Shown here piece after piece: positions 1 through 12,432 of a stretch of 64,000 bases of DNA (the first letter of the stretch is position 1; each line of letters begins with the position of its first letter). A program made the translations under genes and the position numbers. Below the pieces are notes generated by a model. That model was given only the letters and a program-made list of their open reading frames with translations. It was not told the origin of the DNA and did no database searches. The stretch is from Cucumis sativus. Taxonomy: Eukaryota > Streptophyta > Magnoliopsida > Cucurbitales > Cucurbitaceae. The stretch lies in contig NC_026660.2 in assembly GCF_000004075.3 (NCBI RefSeq), positions 12,648,001 to 12,712,000 on the forward strand. The letters are read 5' to 3'.

Positions 1-489
1 AGGGTTTGTGTCAAAAATATTTGAAAAGTTTCAAAAATATTTTTGAAACCAATCACAAAATTGGACATTTATATAATTTAGCCTTTTTTATTTTAAGAAA
101 GATCTGTGAAAACCATACTTAAAAGTTTCAGAGGAAATAGAGATAAATTTTTAAAAAAATGAAATTGAAATCCAATACAACCTAAGCTTTCAAAGTTTTG
201 TTGTGTTAATAGGTCTCCAAATTTAAGAAGTGTAATCGTTTCTAGAACTTTATAAATGTATTGGAGGACAAAATTTCAATTTCAATTTGGTATTTAGATT
301 ATTCAACATTTTAAAAATTCATGAACCTCCTAACTAAAAATTTTAGAACCATGATATTTCCATTTGTATCTAATAAATCCACGATTTATCTTTATAAATG
401 AATATTTAGTAGGTTCACAATTACCCACATGAAGACTAATTGGGGGAAAGATTATTTGCACTATACAGTGCTAGCAGTTAGGAACTTAC

Positions 490-3243
490 CCATTCGTCTG
501 TTCTAATATTGAAGCAGATACAATATATATGCCACGAGAAAAACGCCACCTAAAAACAGTAAAAGATCCATCACCATTTCCACGAAGACAATATCTTAAT
601 GACTAGTGTCAACTAAAAGAAACTGCCTCCTAGACAAAATAAAAATGACAGAAATACACCTGCCATACTAATTGTAGAATAGAGAATAGCATGGTGCTCC
701 TGGCCACTTTCCTTGAGAAATTGACCTGAACAGTTGATGAATATACCGAGTTAGTAACAAAGGCAAGGGTTCTTGACAATCCATAAGCATGATAATACAA
801 GTAGCTGTTAGCAACCAATGCAAAGAATACAGAAACAAACCTCTAACCTAGCTCCATCACCATCAAGAAGTTCAGACACAGCCGAATCTGAAAAATCAGC
901 TTACCAGTAAATACACTGCAATAAAGCTGAAAATGTGGGTATAGATAGCGAAACACTTACATTGAGATGAGCACGTTATGTAAGTAGCTTCAGTCCAGAT
1001 AAATCCAAATAGTAAAACCATGAAGAGGACATAATTTTTATGCCCTGCACTACAAGCGTATGCAACATACACCATATTAACTGAAGTGATGTAATCACAT
1101 TTGACTTTAAATTATTAAAATGAGGCGATGCTAACCTAAGTAGAGAAATTAAATTACAGATTTTTACAGGAGTGACGAGATATAAGCTTTAACTAAGATC
1201 TTCTTTGATGCCATCATCTACTATTTTACCAATACAGTTTCCGAATGCGGGGCAATGGTGGTCAAAGCCTTTCACATATGTCTTGCATATTGGACAGCAT
1301 CTCAACCTATCACCCAATCCAATATCCTTGGAAGAAGAACATTAGCCAAAAGTTAGAGACCAGTCGATTACTCAAAGAAAAGAGCAAGAACTGCTATGGT
1401 AACATAAACACCTACAAACTAAGCAATGCCCGCAATAGTAATATTATATTTGACATGGCGAAGAATAGTATTACATTCAAGTTACAGATTAAGAAATAAG
1501 AACATTATAGATTTTGCAAAATCTAAATCCAGAATCATTCGAACCAAACACAAAAACAAAAGCAATATCAACACAAAATTTGAAATTTTGTATGATGGCA
1601 TACATAATGATTTTGTTATTTTCTTAAAAACTAGAAAGAGGCAGAAAGAAATACAAATAACTATTTCACTTGAACGCCTGAGATAAGGATTACTCGTTAA
1701 GAGTTCCATTTTCTGCAGGAAAAAGAGCTAGATGGCTTAGGTTTCAAGATATTATAAACTTAATAAGCTCAATTAAATTTTCAACCTGATGGTGAGTGTC
1801 AATTTCTAAAACTGAACTTTGGGGAATTGCATCCGAAGGCGATGGACTATGTGACACTAAACCAGGATCACTGAGTAACATCCTGCCGGTATAAACCTGT
1901 ATGTTAGAATAGTAAATAGAACCGCCAGCCAAGCAGGCTTCAGTAGGTACTAGCATAGCGTAAAGACATTTTGTAATATAATGAGTTATGGAGTAAAGGA
2001 GTCGTGAGAAATGAACAGGAAAGTCGGGAAACAGACCTGCAAAGGCCAAAGATGAGCAAGATTATCTGCCCATTAAACAGAAGATTCATCAAAAGCGAAG
2101 CATCTGCAAGGCATATAAGATATTGTCACTCTAAGCTTGCATGGAGTAGATAGCTCTGTTATATTTCTTTTTCAAATTTTGGTGAGAATCTACTTTTTTT
2201 ATAAAAGAAACAAGCTAACCTCATTGCATGGACTACATCTCTCATTGCTAATTAGTTTTTAAATGAAAACTCATGTTATCTAACATGATATCATAATCCA
2301 TAAAGCCCAACCCCGATTTGGCATTCATTCCAAAAACGAAAATTTGAATCAGATCCAAAATGGTAAACCAAAAGTGACTCCATCTTGATGAGACGATCTC
2401 GCCATAGAAAAATAAGGGTCCTTACAATCTTAACAAGACATATAAGTTTTTTTTTCCATAGTGAATTGGCCTTGAGATATGTTATTCAATGAATTCAAAT
2501 AAATCAGTGAGAGAGGTAGAATACTCATTGAATTGGTCTGTGATGAACTAAAGGAACTTTCGTCCTTCAAATCGAATAGAAAGAAATCGTCGGTTAGAAT
2601 TTGGGGGAAGCCAAGTACAATCCCGCCAGTCCTATTGAAATGAATTGCGAAGTGTACAGTTGACAGAAGATTCAATACTCGTAATTCTCAAGACTCTAGA
2701 GAGCAACTTCTACCTCTAGAATGATTTTTCAGGTCAAAATTATTAGTTCAGTATCACGTTATGCCAGAATTTCACCTTCTGGATCATTCACAGCAATCTG
2801 TTCTTAAGTAGAAAATTGAGAAACAAAAATAACACTGAGAAAAGGACCTTGTCGAACAACAGCTATGTAAACCAGCCAGACGAAAAGTACACTGAAGAAA
2901 ACGAACGCTGGAGCAGACGAGCGGATTCGAATAAGCCGCCTGCACCATCCAGCAGCGCTTGCAACTGTTAGAAGCATCACAGCTGGAAAAAAAAACAAAC
3001 AAACAAACAAAATAACCTCACAGTTAATGGCAATCATCAATGGAGCTCCGAAAAAGAAACAGGAGAGAGATAGATAGAGAGACCTGAAAGTAGGAGTTGA
3101 ATGAAGAAGGACAAATCGGAGAAGAAGTGAGGAACAAGAAATTGGGTGCTTTGAGTAAGCAAAACAAGTAATAGAGAGACTATGCAACGACCGATCAGAT
3201 CCGGCCATTTCGCCGGTTTCTTCCGGTCATGTAATTCCACCAT
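490..3243 (-). CDS. DHHC-type protein S-acyltransferase (palmitoyltransferase), 3' end outside window
   Basis: The protein is predicted to transfer palmitate to cysteines of target proteins at a membrane. I rebuilt nine exons: 3084-3243, 2848-2982, 2037-2103, 1786-1882, 1230-1326, 961-1044, 841-887, 660-725 and 490-549. They give 271 residues in one open frame, with GT-AG borders throughout. The start is ATG at 3243 (MVELHDRKKPAKWPDLIGRC). The catalytic DHHC is at residues 175-178 (bases 1252-1263), followed by PAFGNCIG. Hydrophobic segments lie near residues 15-38, 44-66, 75-96, 103-124, 190-210 and 240-263, so about six membrane spans. SDPGLV (about 125-130) matches the usual DPG motif before the Cys-rich domain. 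That domain is short: only CCPIC precedes DHHC, and the usual upstream CxxC and HC zinc ligands are missing. The last exon seen ends NIRTDEW with a good donor, so at least one more exon lies left of base 1; bases 1-489 are intron. The family is certain; the PAT number is not assigned. Confidence 0.88.
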
Positions 3244-3322
3244 TTCTTTTCAAACAAAAAATCTGATTCGTGGAAGGGACGATCGATGATTGGTCACTGT
3301 GCCTGAAAAAGCAGGCTACTAT

Positions 3323-3365
3323 TGGGCCTTACGTATAATTTAAGCCCATTACAATCGGCCCATGA
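3323..3365. promoter_or_regulatory. Cluster of site II (TGGGCY) elements upstream of the DHHC gene
   Basis: TGGGCC occurs at 3323-3328. Two further copies follow on the other strand, AAGCCCATT near 3342-3350 and GGCCCAT near 3358-3364. All lie 80-120 bp upstream of the DHHC gene start codon at 3243. Clusters of TGGGCY are known TCP-factor sites in promoters of housekeeping and growth genes in plants. The motifs are seen directly; the regulatory role is inferred from position. Confidence 0.5.
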
Positions 3366-6053
3366 GTCGCCCACAAACTTGGAAATTGGCGGAGGATGAA
3401 ATTGTCAAATAATTTTATTTTATTTTTCAAAATTTCAAATTTTAGTTCACCAAAATAATGTAAATTTTTTACTTTAAAAAATAAAATAAATAAATATGGA
3501 TTTTAAATATATATAACTATTGCATCTTCTAAAAAATTCAACCAATCAGCGAAAGGTTATTTAAATTTAGCTGTAGGGATTAAAAATCCATTCATCATAA
3601 AATTCAAAGCTTTCACACTTTGATTATCTAACTTAAGTGTCAAAATAGTGCATGTGGCAACATCATTAATTATGTGGATCACTTTTTTTCTCTCTCTAAA
3701 TGAATCTGTGGTTGATGTCAAAAGAAGTAGGTCTTTCTTTAATTTGTGTACCGCTAAAAGGATGAAAAACACAAAAGAATAAATATGGTAATACTAATAA
3801 TCATTTTAATACGGTAAACTATGTATTTACTTTATTATATCAAAGCTTTAACTAACAAATGTGTTATTTCATGTTTCTTCGGTCAAAACTGATGCCTTTT
3901 CTATATTTAATCAAACCTGAAAATAAGACCCGCTGAAATGAAGTCTAGCAGTCTAATATGTACAACTTAAAAACCTAATAAATCAAAATTAAAAACAACC
4001 GGACATACCACACTTTCTTTTATTTTTCGGATTGGGTATGGGTTGAAAATTTTGAATCAACCCAGTCTAATCCAAATTACTATTGTTTTCTTTTCCTTTT
4101 TTTTCTCAATTTTATGAAAAACATATTTGATTTATGTTTATTTTCATTTACAAATATTAAATAATAATAGAATGAGTTAGATTGAAGATGTGTTCGAAAT
4201 TGAATGTATTTATTTAGACCATAGATAAGTTAAGGTGGCATCTGGGTTTCCTTTCCCGTGTGGAGTGCACATATTTGGGGAATGGGGACAATAAGGGGCC
4301 ACAGCTGAAGAAGTAGAGACATTCCTGATTGGGTAAATTGGTTGATTTATATTCGGCTCGATGAAGGCTCACCCTCACTTAGCAGAGTTCAGCCTTTAAC
4401 CAACTAAATCGCGGCACGTCAACATTTTCCAACTACTAAAACTGCATGCGGCCCACATGTACACAAAAGTCCATTTTTTTCCAGACTGCTCAAGCATATC
4501 TGAGGGTTCAATAAATCCATATGACACGTGTAGAATCTGGATCTATTCAAAGGTGGACGGTCTTCGCCGTCCCATTATTATTATTTAAACAAGGTCACGG
4601 CGTAGGTTTGATCATCCAGGAATTGGGCCCCTGAGTTTTGGACCGCTTTGATTTGTTTGTGACTCAATTTACGTTTCACTCAATCCAATCAACATTTCTC
4701 ATATTTTTTAGAAAGATTTGGAAAAAATAAATTAATTGAATAAGAAATTTTACCTATCTTCCCATTTCAAAATTATTTTCTTAAATAGAAAATATAATAT
4801 TTTATGGACAATTTTAATCTTTCAATAATTATTAATTATATGTTTTATTTATAACATTATTTAAAATGATTTGAATTTAATATGAATTCCACGATTTTCT
4901 TAATTTTTAATTTTTAATGTGATCAATCAATATGGTAATAAATTTTAAGTATCTTCTCAACTAACTATAAATAAAAATATATTATAATATGAGTAATTTT
5001 AGTCTAATTTGTAATAACCGTATGATATATTTTTTTCAATACTATATTTTTATCTATTATTCTTTATGGCTGACATTCATTATTGTCCATCACTTGAAAC
5101 TTTTCAAAATTCAATCACAATTTTTTTCACAATTTTTCGACAGTCAAATTTGTATTCAATTTTGTAATAATCATAAGATGCATCTTCTTTACAAGTCGCC
5201 ATCAACTGAAGCTAAGACAATTTTCACAGGAAGTCATTTTTTCTTTTACTCGTTTAAAATTAAATAGTTAAACACCAAAACTACATGATTAGATCAGAGT
5301 ATATCATTTGCGTATATATCGTATATTTTAACGATACACCCCTCATTTTAGTGGTTTTCTGATGTGATTTAGTAAATATATACCACATATTAATTATAAT
5401 TATATTAGTTTTATAATATTATTGCAATATATAATAGTTTGTATATGTGATTTATTATATATATATACTACATCTTGTTTACATTTATATTAGTTTTATA
5501 AATTACCCGTAAAATATTATATACCATATATTATTTACAATTATACTTTATGTAAATTTGGTTATGAATGGTGATCTAAATATTTTTTATGGATGATTTT
5601 CTCTCATTATGCTCGTTCTGACTGCTTGCTTGTAAGCAAAAATCTCTATTTCTATTTTCTAATTAAACATTTAAAAAATGTCACGGTATATAGATAATAG
5701 TATGTCATATATTTCAATCATTTTTCTTATACATACCTTTACTGTTTTATTTTTCACAGCTTCTCTTTGATTAATATGTTTTTTTTTCTCAATTTCTTGG
5801 TCTGCAACAAACATTATAAACTTCATTTTCAGTTTATGTTTTAATTCATAAAATCACTAATACATAAATGATTTAAGAAATGTAATAACCTTCATTTTCA
5901 GTGCTTTTTTTTCTATTTTTTCTACTTCATTTAGTAGAGTTGTGTTGTATACCATGTCATATAAGCTCTCGTTCTATCCATCTTATCAATCAATAATACA
6001 TACACAATACTAAATATATAATTTACATACGTGTTTAAAAAAAAATACATATA
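3366..6053. other. AT-rich intergenic DNA, no gene seen
   Basis: Low-GC sequence with many in-frame stops and simple A/T runs. The stretch 4280-4640 is less AT-rich and contains CACGTG near 4525, but I see no reading frame with splice sites. ORFs here are short and of low-complexity composition. Confidence 0.6.
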
Positions 6054-6404
6054 CTAGTTGTAACACCATATCATTGCAGCTTCATTTTCACTATTTACTA
6101 TTGTAGTTTTGTCCCCTTTTTCATCCATATTTATATTTTCTGTATTACCATCTTCTCCATCGTCCAACAATCTGTCATCTCTTTCACCGTTTTCTCCATC
6201 ACGATCCTCATCCTTATCTTCCCAATTTTCTTCTTCAGTCATTGAACTACTTCTATTAGTCTTTTTTTTTTTTATCTCTTCAACCTCCCAAATGAGTTTG
6301 TCCAACTTCTTATTTAATTCTTCATTGTTTGCGAACATAATTTTCTCGAATTTTAGCATTTGCTCAGATTCTTTAAAAATTACATGTTGGCATTTGCTCA
6401 ACAA
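6054..6404 (-). pseudogene. Acidic, coiled-coil-like ORF, possible transposon-gene remnant
   Basis: An open frame of about 116 codons; the first codon of the frame is TTG and the first ATG is about 15 codons further in (EQMLKFEKIM). The N-terminal half has a heptad-like pattern rich in Glu, Lys and Leu (NEELNKKLDKLIWEVEEIKK). The C-terminal half is highly acidic, with repeated Glu, Asp and Gly. Composition like this does not arise readily from AT-rich noncoding DNA, so it may be a piece of a real coding region, for example from a transposon-associated ORF. I do not recognise the family and see no matching exons on either side. Confidence 0.25.
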
Positions 6405-6646
6405 TTAGAACATTCAAGATATACCCAATGAACATTTAAAATATACTCAATATCTATAGGAAAAACCCTCATATGGCGGTCCTAAAAAATGTCTTATTCA
6501 CTCTGAAACCTCAATAAACCCTAGGATATAACACATGCAAAATTTTATTTTTTGTCTCGTTGTCTATTCAGTCTAATATCTTGAATATATGTAATATACC
6601 AAATGTCTACTATGTATTGAATATATACAACCTAACCTCGTATTTT

Positions 6647-6772
6647 TCGACCGTCGAAAAACAGATAAACTGGTCGGCCGTCGAATAACTTCTTCACTGT
6701 TGAAATCGATGAAACCCTTCTTTTTCACTGTCGAAAAAAAAAATCATCAAATAACTTCTTCACTGTCGAAAG
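6647..6772. repeat. Short internal repeat with CACTGTCGAAA units
   Basis: A 25-bp unit centred on ATAACTTCTTCACTG occurs twice, near 6681-6706 and 6747-6771. A shorter related piece (TTTTTCACTGTCGAAA) lies between them, and CCGTCGAA copies sit just upstream near 6651-6684. It is a local degenerate repeat of unknown origin. Confidence 0.5.
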
Positions 6773-8761
6773 GGATTTGATTTTTTTGAATATGGAAAGT
6801 GAGAAAACTGCTCCATCACTTTCCTATTTTAATGACATATTCTCATTATAATTAATATTTTTGTATATTTTAAAACAATGAAAAAAATACCATATGGACA
6901 TATTGGTAATTTGGACCTATTTTTGTGTAATATCGTGGTCCATTTGGTACATTTGTGTAAAATATTAGCAATTTGTGTTTTTTTGTAATATCCATGGTAA
7001 GTCAGGCTATATGAGTTAAAAGACTATTTTTTTTTATTCTACTTTTTTATTTCCCATCTCTAATATTTTTATATTTCAATACATTTGAAATAATCATTTG
7101 ATTTTCTTTTCCAAATCAGTTTGGATTGGTTTGTGCCAATTAAACTCTCCATTTTCGTAATTTAATTACTAAATACTTCAAATCACAATAATTTTGGAGA
7201 AATTTTATGTGTATATATGTTTACAAAACTTCACCTAATTTTATTGAATACGTTTCAAAAGGAAAAAAAAAAAAAAAAAACACATAAAGTTGATTGAGAC
7301 AAATTGTTCATTTTTTTATTTTATGTGAAATAAAGAAGGAAACGTTTGTCTTTAGTTATGATTTTTTTTATATAACTTATTTATTAAATATATTTTGCCA
7401 TTCTTCCATACCATGCATCTTTATTAATACCTTAGTACCAAGTTTGTGTGTTATTTTAGCATTAAGTGGACTTCTGTATTATATTATTCTTGTTGAAACA
7501 TTTTTATAAAGTAAGATATTAGGTTTAGTTTATAGGATTTGTCTTTTTTTCAATTTAACACTAAATAAAGTTATTTACATCAATATTGTGCCATTTATTT
7601 CTAATATTGAAAATAGTTGTAAATTAAAAAAATATTTGAAGTGGGTGTGTATGTTGCATACACTTCACTATTGTTTTCAATTTATCTCTAGTTTAATAAT
7701 TTATAAGCATAATAACAAATTACGTCAACTATTGAATTGTCTTCTCACGTTTATTCAATTATATTTATGAATAAATTTGGTAAAATCATTTTATTTCATT
7801 TTCACACACTAAATGTGTCATCTACTAACTTTTAAAATAGTAGAATTGTTATGAATTAGAAAAATATTAAACGTAATAAATCAAAATTAATAAAACTTGT
7901 GTATGTATATATAATAAATAAGAGGATTGTTATATATAGAAAAATGTTGTCCTAAATTCATTTTAAAGGGAAAAAAATCATAACATGCATCCAAGTTAAA
8001 AAAAACAATCATATAATTTTGGGAAAAAGAAAACAATCATATAATTTTGAAAAAAAAATCATTTTATAAATATATTAATTTTGAATTTAATTTGTATTCC
8101 GTTTTTAGATTTGAAAATGTTACATATTTAATTCTTTAATTTTGAATTTGAACCCAATTTAGTTTATAAATTTTAAAATGTTATGTATGAGGTCAATTCC
8201 AATTTGTTCGACTAAATTTTAATATTTATATTTGTAACATAAAAAGTTAACTAAATACTTATTTTTCGTATTTCACATAAAGATTTAGAATAATTAAACA
8301 AACTATATAATTAATTGAATTTTATTGTTTCTTCGTCACATTTTAAAGTCGATTTAATATTTTACTCTATGCCTTGAATCCTAATCAAAATTGATTTATG
8401 AGATGATTTGGTATGTTTGTTGGGATGTCTTGTTTCCTGATTAGAATTGGTCTAGGAGATGTTTATTTATTTAATTAGTTTTGGTTATACTGCGCTCCTC
8501 AATCAAAATATAAATTTAATTTTGTTTCTAAAAACTCAACTATAAATTGCAATCGAAAGTATACATTGATATTAACAATTATGTATAGTTATTTAGAAAT
8601 ACAAAATAATATGCAAAAATTGAAAATGCGTTTTAGTTATTATTGTCAATCACAATAATTTGATTTAGTATTATTTACCGTATAGTAACTTGTGTTTTAT
8701 GTTTAAAACTTCATCTTCCTAAATACTAATTTACTTAATTTTGTTAAAATTTTAAAAACAC
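6773..8761. other. AT-rich intergenic DNA, no gene seen
   Basis: Very AT-rich with a poly-A tract near 7263-7280. The only frames are short, low-complexity ones (for example 7294-7509 and 7588-7770) with no splice context or recognisable protein motif. Confidence 0.6.
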
Positions 8762-9576
8762 TGTTGAATAAGAAATTTTGAGACCAATCACATATTGTCA
8801 CGTCATTTATTAAGTTGATGATGAAAAGTATAAATAATTAAATTTTGAACTAATTAAAATTTACATGTGTCCCAAATTAAAGAATTGAAAAACATAAATT
8901 AATCATTCTAATAATGTCACATGTTTTCATCTTAATCGTTTGATTAAGTTAATCATTCTGTTCAATTAAATATTATTTACTAAGTTCAATTAAGCCAAAA
9001 AAATAAGCTTAATTGAGCCTAAGACTAAATATAACTTAAATCCATATGGTTGAGCCCATGGGTCTGGTCCATGGACCAACCAGGTTTAAGCCCATAAACC
9101 CCACAAGTGAACTCTATAAATAGAAGAATTCTCAACAGTTTGAAAGAAATTTTTGACTTCGGAAGGTTCAGACAGAATTCTCCCAATGAGTAGAAGACTC
9201 CCTAACTCCTGAAGTCGACCATCATCGGGAAGATTGAAACTCTTTTGAAGATACACACTTTCTTCCAAGACTCCAACTTCAAGAATATCATGTGCTCCGC
9301 TTCCTTAAATCAAGCATAGTCATTCCGCTTCCTTAAATCAAGCATAGTCATTCAACCAACTTGAAGAACATCACGTGCTCTGCTTCTCATTCAACCAACT
9401 TGAAGAACATCACGTGCTCCGCTTCTCCAAGCGTAGACGTTAAAAAAACTTCAAGACTATCATGTGCTCAAGCGTAAGCATCCAGTCGAAAGAGAATCGA
9501 GATTGAACTACATCAACACTCAAGTTCAAGTTCACGAATTAAATACACAATTATTGTAAAAGTTACACCAACGTAA
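8762..9576 (+). mobile_element. Probable solo LTR of a retrotransposon
   Basis: The block begins TGTTGAATAAG and has the layout of a plant LTR. An AT-rich U3-like part is followed by a GC-richer segment with GGTCTGGTCCATGGACC (9062-9078), then a TATA box CTATAAATAG at about 9114-9123, and then a transcribed-looking R/U5 part. A plausible end is TTACA near 9572-9576. No polypurine tract, primer site or gag-pol follows, so a solo LTR or a fragment is more likely than a full element. I could not identify a clear target-site duplication, so the boundaries, especially the right one, are approximate. Confidence 0.45.
9296..9426. repeat. Two adjoining tandem duplications (28 bp and 39 bp units)
   Basis: A 28-bp unit is repeated exactly at 9296-9323 and 9324-9351. 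A 39-bp unit is repeated at 9349-9387 and 9388-9426 with one mismatch. The 39-bp unit carries CACGTG, and a related AGACTATCATGTGCTC follows near 9453. The array lies in the R/U5-like part of the probable LTR. Confidence 0.8.
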
Positions 9577-12180
9577 ATGAAAATGGTGTAAATTAATTTT
9601 GTTAGTGTTTAAAAAAGTGTATAAGTGAAAAAAAAAATTGTAAACACATACAAATTCAATTCAAATGTAGTCTAAATGTTAATATTGTCTAATTGTTTTA
9701 ATAAGAAAACAAAAATGAAGGATAGATGATGATAATAATAATTATTCACAATAGCAAGTACTAATTACTATACATTAAAAGGACATCTATGTAAATCTAA
9801 CATTATATAAATATGAATTTTCAAATATAGCAGTAAATTAACATTTGCTTTACCGAGATAGAAGGATCAATTAGCAAAAAGTAACGTAGTTTTGAAAAAT
9901 AATCAAGAAAAAGAGGTTATTTTGAAACAAATTATGTACCCTAAAATTAGGGTGATTTGTTTGTTTGTTAGTAGAGTGCCTCTCTTTTCTTCTTCATCTT
10001 CTTCGATTTTAGAAAAATTTAACTTATAATGGCTGATTTTCGTAAATATCAACATATTTCCTAATACTCTAATAAGATAAAAAAAGAAGAAGTAAATATT
10101 TCATATTTCTCATTCATTTTATTTCCTTTCTTTTTAGTTTCTAGTCTAAACTATCGTATAAGAAAAAAAAAAAAAATAGTTAAATCTAACGTAGTTTCTA
10201 GTCTAAACTATCGTATAAGAAAAAATAAAAAAAATAGTCAAATCTAACGTTTTTCAAATATACTACGTAAATAGTAGTTTTTTCGTTTTTAAAATTATTA
10301 TCTCTAAATATGTTTAAACTCATTCCAAATGATTTGCTTCTTTTTTTATAAATATTTTCTTTATTTTCATTATATTTTTCAACAAATTTTATTTCAATTA
10401 AAATAAAACTAAACTTATAATTAATGTTCAGGAAGAAATTCTTGTGTTTTGTTCTTTGTATAAATTTCCTTATTTTTTTCAACTTGTTTTTATTTATTTA
10501 TTATTATTTGGGCAATTCACATACTTCGTTTATCAAATACAATTATTTTGTTTTTACAAAATTTTAAAACTATTTACTTTTTTCTAGAACGTCTGATGTC
10601 ATATTTATTGTTTTAAGTTTTTTTAATCTTGATACAATTTTTCAAAATTCAACTTATGTTTTCCTAATCTAACCAGGGATAAAAACAATTTAGTGTTAGT
10701 TAAAAATTATAAAAGTGTACATATTATATTTGAATGAATTATAATTAATTAATTATTTTAGCCATTAAACCATAATAATTAATAATTAATTAAACTAACA
10801 TAAACTAAAAAGAATAAATATGTAATTTTATATTTTTGGTCAAATTGGTTCAACTTTACTAATGTATAATTAAAAGTCCTACTGGACACATCAATCATAA
10901 TTGATTACATTTAAATTATTTTGATAAAAAGAACTTAACTAGTTTGATTTGGTTAAAAAATGACTTATTTTTAAAATTAAAATTAAAATTAATTTTTATT
11001 ATTTAAATTTGAAATAAAATTTGGTTGAAAATATAAATAATATAATAAAAGCATTAAAAGGAAAAAGGAGCGAGAAGAAGTAAGATTTGTTTGAAAATAA
11101 GGAAAAGAATTAAAAGAAATAATGGATTAAAAGAAAAGAAAAGAAAAAGAAGAAGAGAGAACTTGTTTCTCTTTTTAAAAACGACAGAACAAATAAATAA
11201 AGAAAAGAAAGGAGGGCGACTAAAAGAAATTACTCCATTTATCTGATTTGTTTCGAAATAACTCTTTTTAAAAATTACGTAATTTTTCCAATTGATTCGA
11301 AATAGAAAGAACAGAAAACTCAATTGAAATAAAAATAATATTAATTAATAACGTGAATGATTATTTAAAATAATACAAATAAAAAGACAAATTTACCAAA
11401 TTATTTAAATGGGAGAAAAAGGTAGATCTAAATTTTAAGCAACAGATATAGTATATAAATAAAATGGAGTGGTCTAGGAAAGCAATGGAGGATGTGACAG
11501 GGAGAGAAAAGGGAAATAAAACAAAAGTTAGGACTAAAAAATGTCAATTAATTACCATTTAATTATCGTTGCCGTCGCTAATTGCCCTTCTGCTTTTCCA
11601 TACAAATAATGATTAGGTATTTAGAGTTAAATGCACTGCAAAATGGCACCCACTATTATTTTATTTGCAATCTGGACCAAACCCAAGCCGACTTTTACCA
11701 ATTCTTCAGCCGCGCCGCCCAAATCGCAGGAGTCCCATTATTTACGCCCTGACCTTGACTCACGCCTCCCGCGTTGGCTAATTCACCCAGCCGCCTCCTA
11801 GGAGCACATTGCAAACAGAAATAAAAATACTTCTTTACTCTTTTATTTTCCTAAATTAATTTAATAAGTGTCAAATTAGTTTATAAATTTTTTTGAACTC
11901 TTCGCCAGTCTTAGTTATAATTATAAAACACTAAGTCTCCTTACGTTTTAAGTACTTTAAGTTTCACTTTTACTTCTAATATTAAAAAAAAGAAAAAAGA
12001 AAACCAAGTAGTTTGAAAAAGTATTAATTTTTTTTCGAAAGCCTTTCCTTGTTATGGTTAAAAAAAAATGTGAATTTCGTTACCCAATTAGGTCTTCGCA
12101 ATTGAAGGTTTAATTACAAATTGAAAAAAAGAATTAAAATCGGATTAGGAGTGTAATTTAACAAGAAAAAAGAAGAAGAA
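9577..12180. other. Intergenic DNA upstream of the PUB13-type gene
   Basis: No gene seen. Most of it is very AT-rich. A less AT-rich patch at about 11640-11815 (around CGCGCCGCCC and CTCCCGCGTTGG) stands out and may be promoter sequence. The minus-strand frames at 10198-10482 and 11054-11323 are A/T-tract artefacts rich in Phe, Leu and Lys. Confidence 0.5.
10135..10249. repeat. 57-bp tandem duplication
   Basis: TAGTTTCTAGTCTAAACTAT begins at 10135 and again at 10192. The two copies differ mainly in the length and interruption of an A tract. Confidence 0.8.
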
Positions 12181-12238
12181 AATCTTGCTATCTTCCAGCA
12201 TCTCTTCGTTTCTCTTTCTTGAGTCTTCGTTTTTCCTG

Positions 12239-12337
12239 ATGGAAGCATTCTCTCTCACGGAGGCGATTATGGAAAGATATTTTCAACATCACGGCGGGAC
12301 TTGGCTGGCGAACACGCAAAGATTTTGGGGAATTTGA
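12239..12337 (+). promoter_or_regulatory. Upstream ORF 1 (32 codons) of the PUB13-type gene
   Basis: ATG at 12239 opens a 32-codon frame (MEAFSLTEAIMERYFQHHGG at its start) ending in TGA at 12335-12337, about 80 bp before the main start. It is a regulatory candidate only if transcription starts upstream of 12239, which the sequence alone cannot show. Confidence 0.4.
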
Positions 12338-12432
12338 TGCCGTTTTTTTTCCCCTTTGTTTGTTTCTGTTTGTTGTGGGCGGTTATTTTTAGAGATTTTT
12401 TGTTTGGTTTGAGAGATTATGGAGGGAGGTAA
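12337..12432 (+). promoter_or_regulatory. Upstream ORF 2, overlapping the PUB13-type start codon
   Basis: The stop of uORF 1 overlaps the ATG of a second frame in the string TGATG. This frame is 31 codons, hydrophobic (MPFFFPFVCFCLLWAVIF at its start), and ends in TAA at 12430-12432, past the main ATG at 12419. Ribosomes that use it would pass the main start in another frame, so it should lower translation of the ligase. Confidence 0.4.

Noticed and set aside
905-926. A 22-bp possible microexon in the DHHC gene with AG and GT borders
   Set aside because: Including it shifts the phase and creates an immediate stop; skipping it joins 961-1044 to 841-887 in frame.
8762-9576. A full LTR retrotransposon
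   Set aside because: No second LTR, primer-binding site, polypurine tract or gag-pol frame was found within several kb on either side.
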